A DNA stretch of 64,000 bases. Source: Leptospira fainei serovar Hurstbridge str. BUT 6. GTDB lineage: Bacteria; Spirochaetota; Leptospiria; Leptospirales; Leptospiraceae. A model generated the notes under the pieces. That model searched no databases, had not been told where the DNA came from, and saw only the letters and a list, made by a program, of their open reading frames with translations. Shown here one piece after another: positions 16,436 to 24,683 of the stretch. Location of the stretch: the NCBI RefSeq assembly GCF_000306235.2, contig NZ_AKWZ02000010.1:372001-436000 (forward strand), in the 5' to 3' direction. Numbering within the stretch: position 1 is the first letter of the stretch; each line of letters starts with the position of its first letter. Position numbers and translations under genes: made by a program.

Positions 16436-17151
16436 TTATCGAGATTGAAATTCCTGGAAAGATCCGCCTTGATCCAAACCTTCCAGCATGGTATCGACGT
16501 CGTGCTTGTCCGCTTGGATGGTTCCTTGCACATACTTTCCAATTGCTTGAACGACTTCCACCAAATTATTTCTGTACGATCGTACCAATTTTACTCTTTG
16601 GTTGGGATTTCTAATGTTAGACAAATTATACGACTCTTCTTGGGTTCCCGCATCCGTTTTTTTCTGCACAAGCAAAACTATACTGGCAGGATCCGAGGCG
16701 GGAACGTCTCGTTCTTTAGCTCGCCGATTTCGTCGTTTACGGGTCGAAGCTTCGTTACTAACGACTTGCGAGTTATAAAGCGAATACCTACCAGCTTTAA
16801 AGCCCCTTCCCCGCCGGAAACTTTTAGATAAAACTTTTTGTCCAAAAGATATCTTTCTCGACTAGGAAATTCAAAGGTCTCAATCGAGGGAATGAATTGG
16901 AAGTATTCGTTATTAACGATTTTTTTTCTCCTATTTAAAAAGGAGAGAAGCTCCTCGATGCGTTTATGAAAATCCTTGATATCGGTCGTGAGCCCTTCCA
17001 TGTCCTTCACTTGCGTCGGTTTGTACGGGAGAATTTTGATCTGACCGTCCGACTCGAAGTCTTGTGTAAAGACGGAGGTAGAGAGTAAAAAAAATAAAAT
17101 GACGGAAGACGTTACTTTCTTCATAAGTTCAGAATCCGAATGTTCCCTCAA
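16436..17151 (-). pseudogene. Exported protein gene, probably one frame split by a 1-base error
   Basis: Two minus frames adjoin: 17151-16678 (signal peptide MKKVTSSVILFFLLSTSVFTQ, then ...FPSRERYLLDKKFYLKVSGGEGAL) and 16675-16436 (LVQKKTDAGTQEESYNLSNIRNPNQR...). The second frame reads open upstream, without stops, past the first frame's TAG to about 16800 (GRYSLYNSQVVSNEAST...). A single extra base in the GGGGAAGGGGCTTTAAAG stretch (about 16795-16816) would join them into one protein of about 238 residues. A sequencing homopolymer undercall is the simplest cause; a real frameshift is the alternative. The joined product is an exported protein of unknown function, with a basic stretch (TRKRRNRRAKER). 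Confidence 0.5.
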
Positions 17152-17243
17152 TACTAATGTCGTCCTTTATCTCAAAAAGCCCGGTTTTTTCCTAAAAATT
17201 CGTTGAATTCAGGCCGGATTCTACGAAAAGGGAAGGGATCGAT

Positions 17244-17576
17244 ATGGAAATCAGCATCAGAAAATCTGGCGAAACGAACGTAATCGGCTTATCGGGCAGT
17301 TTGGACATTTATACGTCCATTGATCTGAAAAACTTTTTCGAACAAAATATAGACCGAAACAATAATAGCGTAGTAATTAATCTCGAAAAATTGAACTACA
17401 TCGATTCTTCCGGAATCGGGATGTTGATCAAACAACTCAATTATGTCCAAGAATTGAACGGTAAATTTTTTATCGCGAATATGAAACCGGCGATAGAGAA
17501 AGTATTTAAAGTAGCCGGATTGACTTCTTATTTTCAGACTCTATCGGAATTGGAGTTTACCGCTAAGTACCCGTAA
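17244..17576 (+). CDS. STAS-domain anti-sigma factor antagonist
   Basis: 110 residues that fill a single STAS domain. Conserved core: VIGLSGSLDIYTSIDLKNFFEQ, then INLEKLNYIDSSGIGMLI, in which the Ser of DSSG is the regulatory phosphorylation site. GKFFIANMKPAIEKVFKVAGL completes the fold. The ribosome-binding site GGAAGGGAT precedes the ATG. In partner switching it would sequester an anti-sigma/HPK kinase when unphosphorylated and be reactivated by a SpoIIE phosphatase. Two such phosphatases lie 3-6 kb downstream, but no anti-sigma kinase is adjacent. Confidence 0.9.
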   Translation: MEISIRKSGETNVIGLSGSLDIYTSIDLKNFFEQNIDRNNNSVVINLEKLNYIDSSGIGMLIKQLNYVQELNGKFFIANMKPAIEKVFKVAGLTSYFQTLSELEFTAKYP

Positions 17577-17690
17577 ATTATGTCCCGGTCGCCTAAAGGG
17601 TGATTTGCGGATAACTTGCTTTTCTCCAGATAAGAGAGTATTAACTTCTTCTTAAGGTTAATGGCTCCGAGCCTGGATCGTGAATATTTC

Positions 17691-18305
17691 TTAAAGCTGA
17701 GAATAGGACAAAAAAACGTCCCAAATCCCCCAAAAACGACCCTTATCTCCACTTGCCGGTTCCAGCCTTAATAGTAAACGTCCGTCGATTAACTCCGAAG
17801 GATCCACGGAAATTCTGACCGGAGGAGCGGGAGAATAAAGAGACCGGATATATAAAGAATGATCCGGAAATCTCACCTTCGCTTTTTCGATTCCGTTTAA
17901 GAAAATTCGGAGCTCTTTTCTAGGAAGTTCAGCGGAACTTTCAGTCTGGTCGAACAAAGTAAGGTCAAAATATACGTATATAGTATCTTTTCGATCCGGG
18001 TCTGCCACTAGTAGAATGTTTAAACCCTCTTCGGGAATCATTCTGCATTGGTTATCGAATAGAACGCCGGTCCCGGCTCCAGGCGCCGGGTCCTTGCGAT
18101 CCGGTGCCAATTTCAATCCGTTATGGACGGCCCACACGGACAATTCAGGAAAAGTTCGATAATCTTCCGATATATACGATTCTCCTCCCATCGGCTTAGA
18201 AAAATTCTCGTAATTTTTCGTTTTCCGATTTTCCTCGCTAGCCGGACCCTGGCTCGGAGTGACAAGGAACAGAGATAAAAAAAGGGTGAGCCGGATCCAA
18301 TACAT
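17691..18305 (-). CDS. Exported protein of unknown function
   Basis: 204 residues with a clean signal peptide (MYWIRLTLFLSLFLVTPSQGPAS). The mature part looks beta-rich: GVLFDNQCRMIPEEGLNILLVADPDRKDTIYVYFDLTLF, then ELRIFLNGIEKAKVRFPD and VRISVDPSELIDGRLLLRLEP. It has one Cys and no transmembrane segment after the signal. It is divergent from ribF with 36 bases between their starts. I do not recognise the family; a periplasmic or outer-membrane-associated location is likely. Confidence 0.6.
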   Translation of the reverse strand: MYWIRLTLFLSLFLVTPSQGPASEENRKTKNYENFSKPMGGESYISEDYRTFPELSVWAVHNGLKLAPDRKDPAPGAGTGVLFDNQCRMIPEEGLNILLVADPDRKDTIYVYFDLTLFDQTESSAELPRKELRIFLNGIEKAKVRFPDHSLYIRSLYSPAPPVRISVDPSELIDGRLLLRLEPASGDKGRFWGIWDVFLSYSQL

Positions 18306-18341
18306 CCTGTTTATACTATCGACCGTCCATCCGGAGGAAAC

Positions 18342-19274
18342 TTGAAAATTCTTAGGAGCTTAGAGAACTTACGGGAAACTTTACACAGTCCCACCGTCCT
18401 GACTCTTGGAAATTTCGACGGAATTCACTTGGGCCATCAGGCCCTGCTTGAAAGAACGAAAGAAATTTCGATCGAAAAGGGACTACCGTCGGTAGTAATC
18501 ACTTACTATCCTAACCCGGCGTTGGTCCTCGGAAAAGACAAGGACCTAAGAAGTCTGACGACTCAATCGGATAAAGAGTCCTTAATCGAATCATTCGGAA
18601 TCGATTGGCTGATCATTGCACCTTTTACGATGGAATTAGCCGGCATGGAAGCGGAAGATTTCCTAAAAACCATTCTGATAGACGAACTAAACGCAAAGGC
18701 AATCCTTATCGGCTTCAATCACTGTTTCGGCAAAGCTAGACGTGGAAATTATGAATTGTTAAAGGAGTATGCCGATCAATACGGTTACGAACTTGAAAAA
18801 CTTGACCCCGTTTTTCTAGGCGATACCAAACTTTCGAGTTCTTATATCCGATCTCTTTTACGGGAAGGTGATGTCGCAAATGCCGAAGAATGTTTAGGTA
18901 GGGAATTCTCCGTATCCGGACAAGTCGTCGAAGGACATAAACGAGGACGGAAAATCGGATTTCCGACCGCTAACGTCAAGCCTTCTCCGGAATTGATTTT
19001 ACCCGGAATCGGTGTCTACGCCGGAAAAACGGAAATCGACGGGAAATATTATGATTCTATGATTAATATCGGTAATAACCCGACCTTCGGCGACGAGCAG
19101 CTTAGTTTAGAAAGCCATATTTTTGATTTTACAGGTGACTTGTACGGCAAAACCGTCCGAATTCTTTTTTCACGGAGGATTCGATCGGAAATTAAATTCT
19201 CCGGCGTGGATGCCTTAATTGCTCAGTTGAAGCAAGACGAAGTGACATCTAGGAGGATACTTTCCGAATATTAA
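18342..19274 (+). CDS. ribF: Bifunctional riboflavin kinase/FAD synthetase
   Basis: 310 residues, the usual RibF length. The TTG start is supported by GGAGGAAAC directly upstream. The N-terminal FAD synthetase domain has LTLGNFDGIHLGHQALLE (nucleotidyl-transfer motif) and later TKLSSSYIRSLL. The C-terminal flavokinase domain has GRKIGFPTANVKPSPELILPGIGVYAG and the NIGNNPTFG motif. It makes FMN and FAD in the cytosol, feeding flavoenzymes such as the acyl-CoA dehydrogenase and the FAD-linked oxidase found in this window. Its stop overlaps the stop region of the convergent downstream gene by four bases. Confidence 0.93.
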   Translation: MKILRSLENLRETLHSPTVLTLGNFDGIHLGHQALLERTKEISIEKGLPSVVITYYPNPALVLGKDKDLRSLTTQSDKESLIESFGIDWLIIAPFTMELAGMEAEDFLKTILIDELNAKAILIGFNHCFGKARRGNYELLKEYADQYGYELEKLDPVFLGDTKLSSSYIRSLLREGDVANAEECLGREFSVSGQVVEGHKRGRKIGFPTANVKPSPELILPGIGVYAGKTEIDGKYYDSMINIGNNPTFGDEQLSLESHIFDFTGDLYGKTVRILFSRRIRSEIKFSGVDALIAQLKQDEVTSRRILSEY

Positions 19275-19909
19275 CAACCCTCGCTTTTTCTTAGATACTT
19301 TTCAGGAGTTTCCCGGGCTTTTTGAAAAAAATAACCGCCGAATAGGGGCATGGCAGGACGCCCGAGAAGAACCCCTTCCAGATCGTTCGGCGGAGTATAG
19401 CGCAATATATTCGTAAATAATTCAAGCGGAATATGTTCCTGCCAATCCGGTACTTTTTTATAAAATAGATCCCAAGTTAAGATCTCATCTTCGTTTAGTT
19501 TCAAATCCGAATTCTCGTTTTCGCGATCGGCTCTTTTGAACCAGGACAACATTTCGTTTAATAATTCGGACTTAGTCAAAATAGGAATTCCATCCGGCAT
19601 TCGAATTTCGTAATTAGGTTCGTACTTGCGGAGGCATTTAGTATTTGAGCAGATTATCGTATGAACTTCCTCGTGGTAAGCCGCCCAATCACGCAACCGA
19701 CCCCTATTTTTCTGCCAAAGGATCGATGTCCGCTCCCCACAATCGGGACAAATATAGATAGGAATAAAAGAAACGCCTTTGAGAGACAAAATCGGGTCTT
19801 CGATTTGGATTAAATCGAAATCGGAAGACATTAGATATGGTGAATGTTTTTCGGAATCAATAGGTTCGACTTTCTTTTTTGTAGAATTCCCCCTATCGTC
19901 GTTATCCAT
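19271..19909 (-). CDS. Hypothetical protein with zinc-ribbon motif
   Basis: 213 residues from the ATG at 19909, which has AAGGA seven bases upstream; a TTG two codons earlier is less likely. The N-terminal 30 residues are charged and disordered-looking. A Cys4 ribbon follows (YICPDCGERTSIL ... TIICSNTKCLRKYE, about 57-105), then mixed helices. The C-terminal part is proline/leucine-rich (LRYTPPNDLEGVLLGRPAMPLFGGYFF). No membrane segment is seen. I do not recognise the family; a cytosolic metal-binding protein is the most that can be said. Confidence 0.6.
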   Translation of the reverse strand: MDNDDRGNSTKKKVEPIDSEKHSPYLMSSDFDLIQIEDPILSLKGVSFIPIYICPDCGERTSILWQKNRGRLRDWAAYHEEVHTIICSNTKCLRKYEPNYEIRMPDGIPILTKSELLNEMLSWFKRADRENENSDLKLNEDEILTWDLFYKKVPDWQEHIPLELFTNILRYTPPNDLEGVLLGRPAMPLFGGYFFQKARETPEKYLRKSEGC

Positions 19910-20112
19910 ATTCAATTCCTTTAAACGACCTTAATCTAAAATAAAAGGCGTCTAACGCAACCTATTTTTAACCGTTTTTACCCGATCGAAATACATCCTC
20001 GAAAATCCCCCTTCGAACCCCCGTTTTTCGGCAGAAACAGGTCCACCGAGTCGTTAGAAGGGATTGATTTTAGCGTCCAATCCAGGTACGATGCCAGTGG
20101 CAAAGTCGGCTT

Positions 20113-21861
20113 ATGAATCATTATTTATTCCTTCCGATCTCTGCCTTAATTATCAATAGCCTGCTAATTTCCTACGTTTTTGCCCGGAGATTTAGAAGCG
20201 CGGTCATCGGAGATTTCCTGCGATTTGCCCTCTTTCTGGATCTATGGTTGGTCTCTTACATCCTTTATTGGTCGCTACTGCCAGCTCCGTGGATGACTTT
20301 GGTTTTTAAACTGACCTGTTTTACTTGGATTCCGACGGGGTTACTTTTTTTAGAGGTCGTATATAAATTTCTAAACTTAGCTTCGAAATGGGTTTTATAC
20401 TGTTTTAGATTTCTAACTCTCTTATCGATCCTTGTAACGACTTCTACTGATTGGGTGATTAAGGGTTCTATACTCTACGATTGGGGATACGAATTGGAGC
20501 CGAATTGGCTTTTTTTACCTATGAGCGCGGTGGTTGTCAGTGGCCCGGCGTATTTGGGGCTCTCGTTAATCTTAATCGAACGCTTTAAGACCGATAACGG
20601 AACGATACGCAGGCAATTAGATCTTTTGATAATCGGTTCAATAATCGCATTTTCATTAAGCGTTTATACGGAGCTGTTAAACTTAGACAAGAATGGCAGG
20701 TTCTTATTTCCTCCACTGACTCCGGTATCCGTAACGATTCAAGCGGTCTTTATTTTTTGGGCGATCACTAGATACGGATTTCTAAACATTAGTTTGGAAA
20801 GAATTGCCGTAGAGTTATTTCGGGATATACATGACGGTATAATTTTAGTGAAAAAAAACGGGGAGTTTTTTTTTGCAAATCAATCGGCCTTATTCTTACT
20901 CCAAACCTCCCCTTCCCAAAACGGTTTTTTTAACCCGCATAATCATTTCGCAAATTATCGGGAGGACTTGGATTCGCACCCGAGAGAATTTCAACTTCTG
21001 GGTCGAACAGGACACGTTTTCGTAGAATTGACCAAATCCTCTATCCGCATTTCGGAGGAAGAATCGGGAACGCTATACTTATTGCGAGATGTGACGGAAC
21101 GGAAAATTTCCCAAGAAAAAATTCATCAACTCTATTCTCATATCGTTAGCGATTTAGAGATAGCGAGAGTAACACAATCTTCGATCATCACGCAAAAATT
21201 TCCGGATAAAGAATCCTATCGAATTCAATCCTTCTTTCAACCGATCGAGAAGGTCGGGGGTGATATGCTTCGAGTGATCGAACATCCTTCAGGACGCGTC
21301 GATATCTTATTTGCCGACGTATCCGGGCACGGTATCGCTTCCGCGATGGTAGGAGGAATGCTTTCCATTGCGTTTCAGATCATCTCGCCAAAGCTTCTAT
21401 CCCCTAAGGACAGTTTATTTGAAATTCATAATATGCTATCAAAAGTAGTTCTGCATCACCACATATCCGCGGTATTTGCGAGCTACTATCCCGACGAGAA
21501 CCGTCTGGATTTTTCGTATGCGGGACATCATCCCATTCTTATTCTCAGAAGCGGAGAAGTTATATTGCTGGAAGGAGAAGGTCGGATCATACTAGCAGTA
21601 CGGGAATTATTATTGAACGACTATACTTTCCGATTATATCCCGAAGATAGAATCGTTTTTTACTCCGACGGATTATTCGAAGTCAAGAACAGCGTAGGCG
21701 ATATTCTAGGATATGAGACATTTTTAGATTGGCTAAAAGAAATGGCCACACGCGATACTGCATCCTTACTGGAAGCATCGCAAAGCAAAGCCATCGATTT
21801 TGGCCAAGGAAAGTATAACGACGATTTAGCAATGCTTGTCATCGAAGTAGGCGGACAGTGA
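20113..21861 (+). CDS. 7TM-PAS-SpoIIE PP2C phosphatase, first of a tandem pair
   Basis: 582 residues. The first 230 form seven membrane segments resembling the HisKA_7TM input domain; a PAS-like domain (about 235-330, VELFRDIHDGIILVKKNGEFFFANQSALFLL) is next. A short coiled coil leads to a SpoIIE-type PP2C domain: PIEKVGGDMLRVIEH, DILFADVSGHGIASAMVGGM, YAGHHPI, RIVFYSDGLFEV and KYNDDLAMLVIEV. The metal-binding Asp residues are all present. The family dephosphorylates STAS anti-sigma antagonists in response to a signal at the membrane. The downstream paralogue overlaps it by four bases. Confidence 0.88.
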   Translation: MNHYLFLPISALIINSLLISYVFARRFRSAVIGDFLRFALFLDLWLVSYILYWSLLPAPWMTLVFKLTCFTWIPTGLLFLEVVYKFLNLASKWVLYCFRFLTLLSILVTTSTDWVIKGSILYDWGYELEPNWLFLPMSAVVVSGPAYLGLSLILIERFKTDNGTIRRQLDLLIIGSIIAFSLSVYTELLNLDKNGRFLFPPLTPVSVTIQAVFIFWAITRYGFLNISLERIAVELFRDIHDGIILVKKNGEFFFANQSALFLLQTSPSQNGFFNPHNHFANYREDLDSHPREFQLLGRTGHVFVELTKSSIRISEEESGTLYLLRDVTERKISQEKIHQLYSHIVSDLEIARVTQSSIITQKFPDKESYRIQSFFQPIEKVGGDMLRVIEHPSGRVDILFADVSGHGIASAMVGGMLSIAFQIISPKLLSPKDSLFEIHNMLSKVVLHHHISAVFASYYPDENRLDFSYAGHHPILILRSGEVILLEGEGRIILAVRELLLNDYTFRLYPEDRIVFYSDGLFEVKNSVGDILGYETFLDWLKEMATRDTASLLEASQSKAIDFGQGKYNDDLAMLVIEVGGQ

Positions 21862-23651
21862 ACCCTTATCTCTTGATTCCTCTATCCGCTCTCTTCTTGA
21901 ACTTATATTTATTTATTTATGTCATCGCCTTAAAAGGAAGACATAAAGTAGTCAATTTTTATCTTCTTTATTCGGCGGATTTAAGCCTATGGATCATTTC
22001 TGTGATCTTATATTGGTCGTTTCTTCCGAAAGATTGGATAATCTGGATAATGAGAGTCACGTCCATTTCTTGGCTGCTTTCCGGAACCCTATTTTTAGAA
22101 TTCGTATTCGTTTACTTATCAAAAAATCCTAATATTCTTTTATATTTATTTCGAGGGTTTTCTATAGCGATCTTCCCGATTGCCCTAACGACGGATTGGA
22201 TCGTTGCCGGAGTGGAGCGAAAATACTGGGGGGATATTATTTCACCGGGCATTTTTTACGTTACAAGTTTAAACCTACTGATTATCGCGCCTGCTATTTA
22301 CTCGGTATTTTTACTTTTCGTCGAATCTCGCGGTAAAGCATCAGCGTTGCGTAAACAATGCTTTCTACTTTCTTTAGGAACGCTTTTATCTTCGTTGCTG
22401 GGTTATCTCACTACGATTCTACCTAGGATTCTTTTGGACGGGAATTTAAGTTTTCCGCCTCTAAGCGGTAGTGCTTCCGTAATCCAATCCGTCTGCATAT
22501 TCATCGCAATCGCCAAATACGGATTTTTGGAAATCAGATTGGAACGGATCGCATTACAACTTTATTCTAAACTAAGAGAGGGTGTGATTCTACTATCACA
22601 GAATGGAGATCTTCTCTATTGGAACGAAAGCGGTCGCGAAATGTTAGGTTTTTCCGCTAATAGCCCGCCTCCGGAAAAATTGGATCTGTCCTTCTATTTG
22701 GAAGGTTTTCCCATTAAGCCTTTCGCACGAATGGACTTTCGAAGCAAATCACCGGCAAGCTCCACTCAAGTAGGACTTGCCGACGTAACGCTTCCCCCAT
22801 CTCAAGCGAGATTTTTGGAGGTTTCCTGTTCGGAAATTCCTTTATCAGGAAGGGATAAGGGACATGTCTTCATTTTGCGGGAGGTTACCGATAAGAAAGA
22901 AGCTTCCGAGAAAATCAGCTTACTCTATTCGAGAGTGGTTAAGGATCTGGACATAGCTCGAGAAGTTCAGAATACGATCACCACTCAGAAATTTCCCGAA
23001 TCCGATCAATACAAGGTTTATTCCTATTTTCGCCCTTACGATCGCGTCGGAGGCGATGTATTAAATTGCACCGAGACGCAGGACGGCAGTATCGAAGTTT
23101 TGTTTGCCGACGTATCCGGGCATGGGATTTCTTCCGCGATGGTTGCGGCTATGGCATCGATCGCTTTCAATGTCGTTTCCAGAAGAGGATCACCTCCTAA
23201 GGAAGGTCTTTTATTTACGAACGATTTGCTTACATCCGTGGTAACTCAACATTTCATATCGGCCGTTTATCTAAAGTACGATCCGAAAGATAGAATCCTT
23301 GAATATAGCTACGCCGGGCACCATCCGGGATTACTTCTTAGAAACGGAGAGACTCAAGAAATCCCCGGAAAAGGCGGGGTATTATTGGCGGTAGGAACTC
23401 CTATCTTGGAAGAATACAAAATAACGTTAAGACCGGGAGATCGAGTTTTATTTTATTCGGATGGATTATTTGAAGTCCGCGGATCGAAAGGAATCCCGAT
23501 GGGAAACGCCACCCTAATCGAAGCCGTTCGGAAATTGTCGTTCCAGGATTCGGAAAACTTAATCCGTTCTTTGGTATCCTATTCCGAGTCCTTCGGAGAC
23601 GGGGTAATGACCGACGACTTAACGCTCTTCTGTTTGGAGATTAAGGGTTAA
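21858..23651 (+). CDS. 7TM-PAS-SpoIIE PP2C phosphatase, second of a tandem pair
   Basis: 597 residues with the same domain order as the preceding gene: seven membrane segments, PAS (LYSKLREGVILLSQNGDLLYWNESGREMLG), linker and SpoIIE phosphatase (YDRVGGDVLN, VLFADVSGHGISSAMVAAM, YAGHHPGLLL, RVLFYSDGLFEVRG, MTDDLTLFCLE). The GTG start overlaps the previous TGA (GTGA), so the two are translationally coupled. The catalytic domains are closely similar while the sensory parts have diverged, as expected after tandem duplication with separation of signals. The two may form a heteromeric sensor or respond to different cues. Confidence 0.88.
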   Translation: MNPYLLIPLSALFLNLYLFIYVIALKGRHKVVNFYLLYSADLSLWIISVILYWSFLPKDWIIWIMRVTSISWLLSGTLFLEFVFVYLSKNPNILLYLFRGFSIAIFPIALTTDWIVAGVERKYWGDIISPGIFYVTSLNLLIIAPAIYSVFLLFVESRGKASALRKQCFLLSLGTLLSSLLGYLTTILPRILLDGNLSFPPLSGSASVIQSVCIFIAIAKYGFLEIRLERIALQLYSKLREGVILLSQNGDLLYWNESGREMLGFSANSPPPEKLDLSFYLEGFPIKPFARMDFRSKSPASSTQVGLADVTLPPSQARFLEVSCSEIPLSGRDKGHVFILREVTDKKEASEKISLLYSRVVKDLDIAREVQNTITTQKFPESDQYKVYSYFRPYDRVGGDVLNCTETQDGSIEVLFADVSGHGISSAMVAAMASIAFNVVSRRGSPPKEGLLFTNDLLTSVVTQHFISAVYLKYDPKDRILEYSYAGHHPGLLLRNGETQEIPGKGGVLLAVGTPILEEYKITLRPGDRVLFYSDGLFEVRGSKGIPMGNATLIEAVRKLSFQDSENLIRSLVSYSESFGDGVMTDDLTLFCLEIKG

Positions 23652-23684
23652 CCGTCGATTTTATACTTCGGTTAACCCTCGGCT

Positions 23685-24653
23685 TTAAACGGATAAAGAA
23701 TCCGCCTGTTCTTTCACTTTTTCCAAAAACGGAAGCAACTCGTCGATCGCGGTCGGAATTTCGTATTCTATTATATCACCTGCACGAATGATATCTTTTT
23801 CCTCTAGAGCTACCGCGACACTTGCCAATGTATCGTTTAATTCGTTAGTTTTTTCTTCGAATGACTTACCCGATATCGACAAATCCGTATAATTCAATCC
23901 CGGCAATTTTTGACGGAGAGTGATGAAGGAAGTCAACAGTACGTTGATTTGCGAGACCGATTGCGTAAGTAGATGAGTTGCGACCTCATCCCTGCCAGCC
24001 TGATAATTCTCGTTTACTTTTACAAAGCTTTGCTTCAGTGCAGGGACAGCCTTAATAAAAGTGTCCAATATTTCGCGTAGCGTAGGAAGATCCAAATCCA
24101 GCACGGAAGCCCGTGCGATCAGATCCATCGTAAAAAGCTTAAGGTCCCTGAGATTTTCCAAAAACTCTTCGATGGCGGCGACTCCGTCGAGTTTTCCCGC
24201 TCTCTTAATCAATGAACTTAGAATTTCCTCTACGTTGCTCCCTGTTCCCATAGGTTTAATATGGTCGTATCTGAGCTTTAGCATTCTGCCGGCAGAGCGC
24301 AGCAGCGAGTTAATCCAGCCGACACCATCAACGAGTTCTTTCGATTCTTTTTCGGTTAAACTGTCGCGACCTAGGAGAGTAGTTCCTACCTTATCAACGT
24401 AGGCATCCAGCTCGTTCAGCGAACTGAGCAGAATATCCAATTCTTCTCCGACATAGAACTCCATCTTGGAAGCGGAATCGATAGATTTCATTTTCATCTT
24501 ATCGGAATGAAATTCTTCCCCGTCTACGAGACATGATAAAAGAAATTTACCGTTCGACTCTACCCAACGTCCGACAGCGTCAAAAATCTCTCCGAGATTT
24601 TTTTCGTTTTCCATAGCACTCTCAAGTCTTTGTTCGTTTACGAATATTTCCAC
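23685..24653 (-). CDS. Helical protein co-transcribed with fliD, function unknown
   Basis: 322 residues starting at a GTG with GGAGG eight bases upstream (MEIFVNEQRLESAMENEKNLGEIF). The sequence is acidic and almost entirely helical, with repeated leucine/charged patterns and no membrane segment. It begins 30 bases after the fliD stop, in the position where many flagellar clusters carry a fliD partner. A role as a filament-cap chaperone (FliT-like) or other flagellar accessory is a contextual guess only: it is three times longer than FliT and I see no family motif. Confidence 0.65.
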   Translation of the reverse strand: MEIFVNEQRLESAMENEKNLGEIFDAVGRWVESNGKFLLSCLVDGEEFHSDKMKMKSIDSASKMEFYVGEELDILLSSLNELDAYVDKVGTTLLGRDSLTEKESKELVDGVGWINSLLRSAGRMLKLRYDHIKPMGTGSNVEEILSSLIKRAGKLDGVAAIEEFLENLRDLKLFTMDLIARASVLDLDLPTLREILDTFIKAVPALKQSFVKVNENYQAGRDEVATHLLTQSVSQINVLLTSFITLRQKLPGLNYTDLSISGKSFEEKTNELNDTLASVAVALEEKDIIRAGDIIEYEIPTAIDELLPFLEKVKEQADSLSV

Positions 24654-24683
24654 GGTTACTCCTCCGTTTCTACTATGAGTTCT

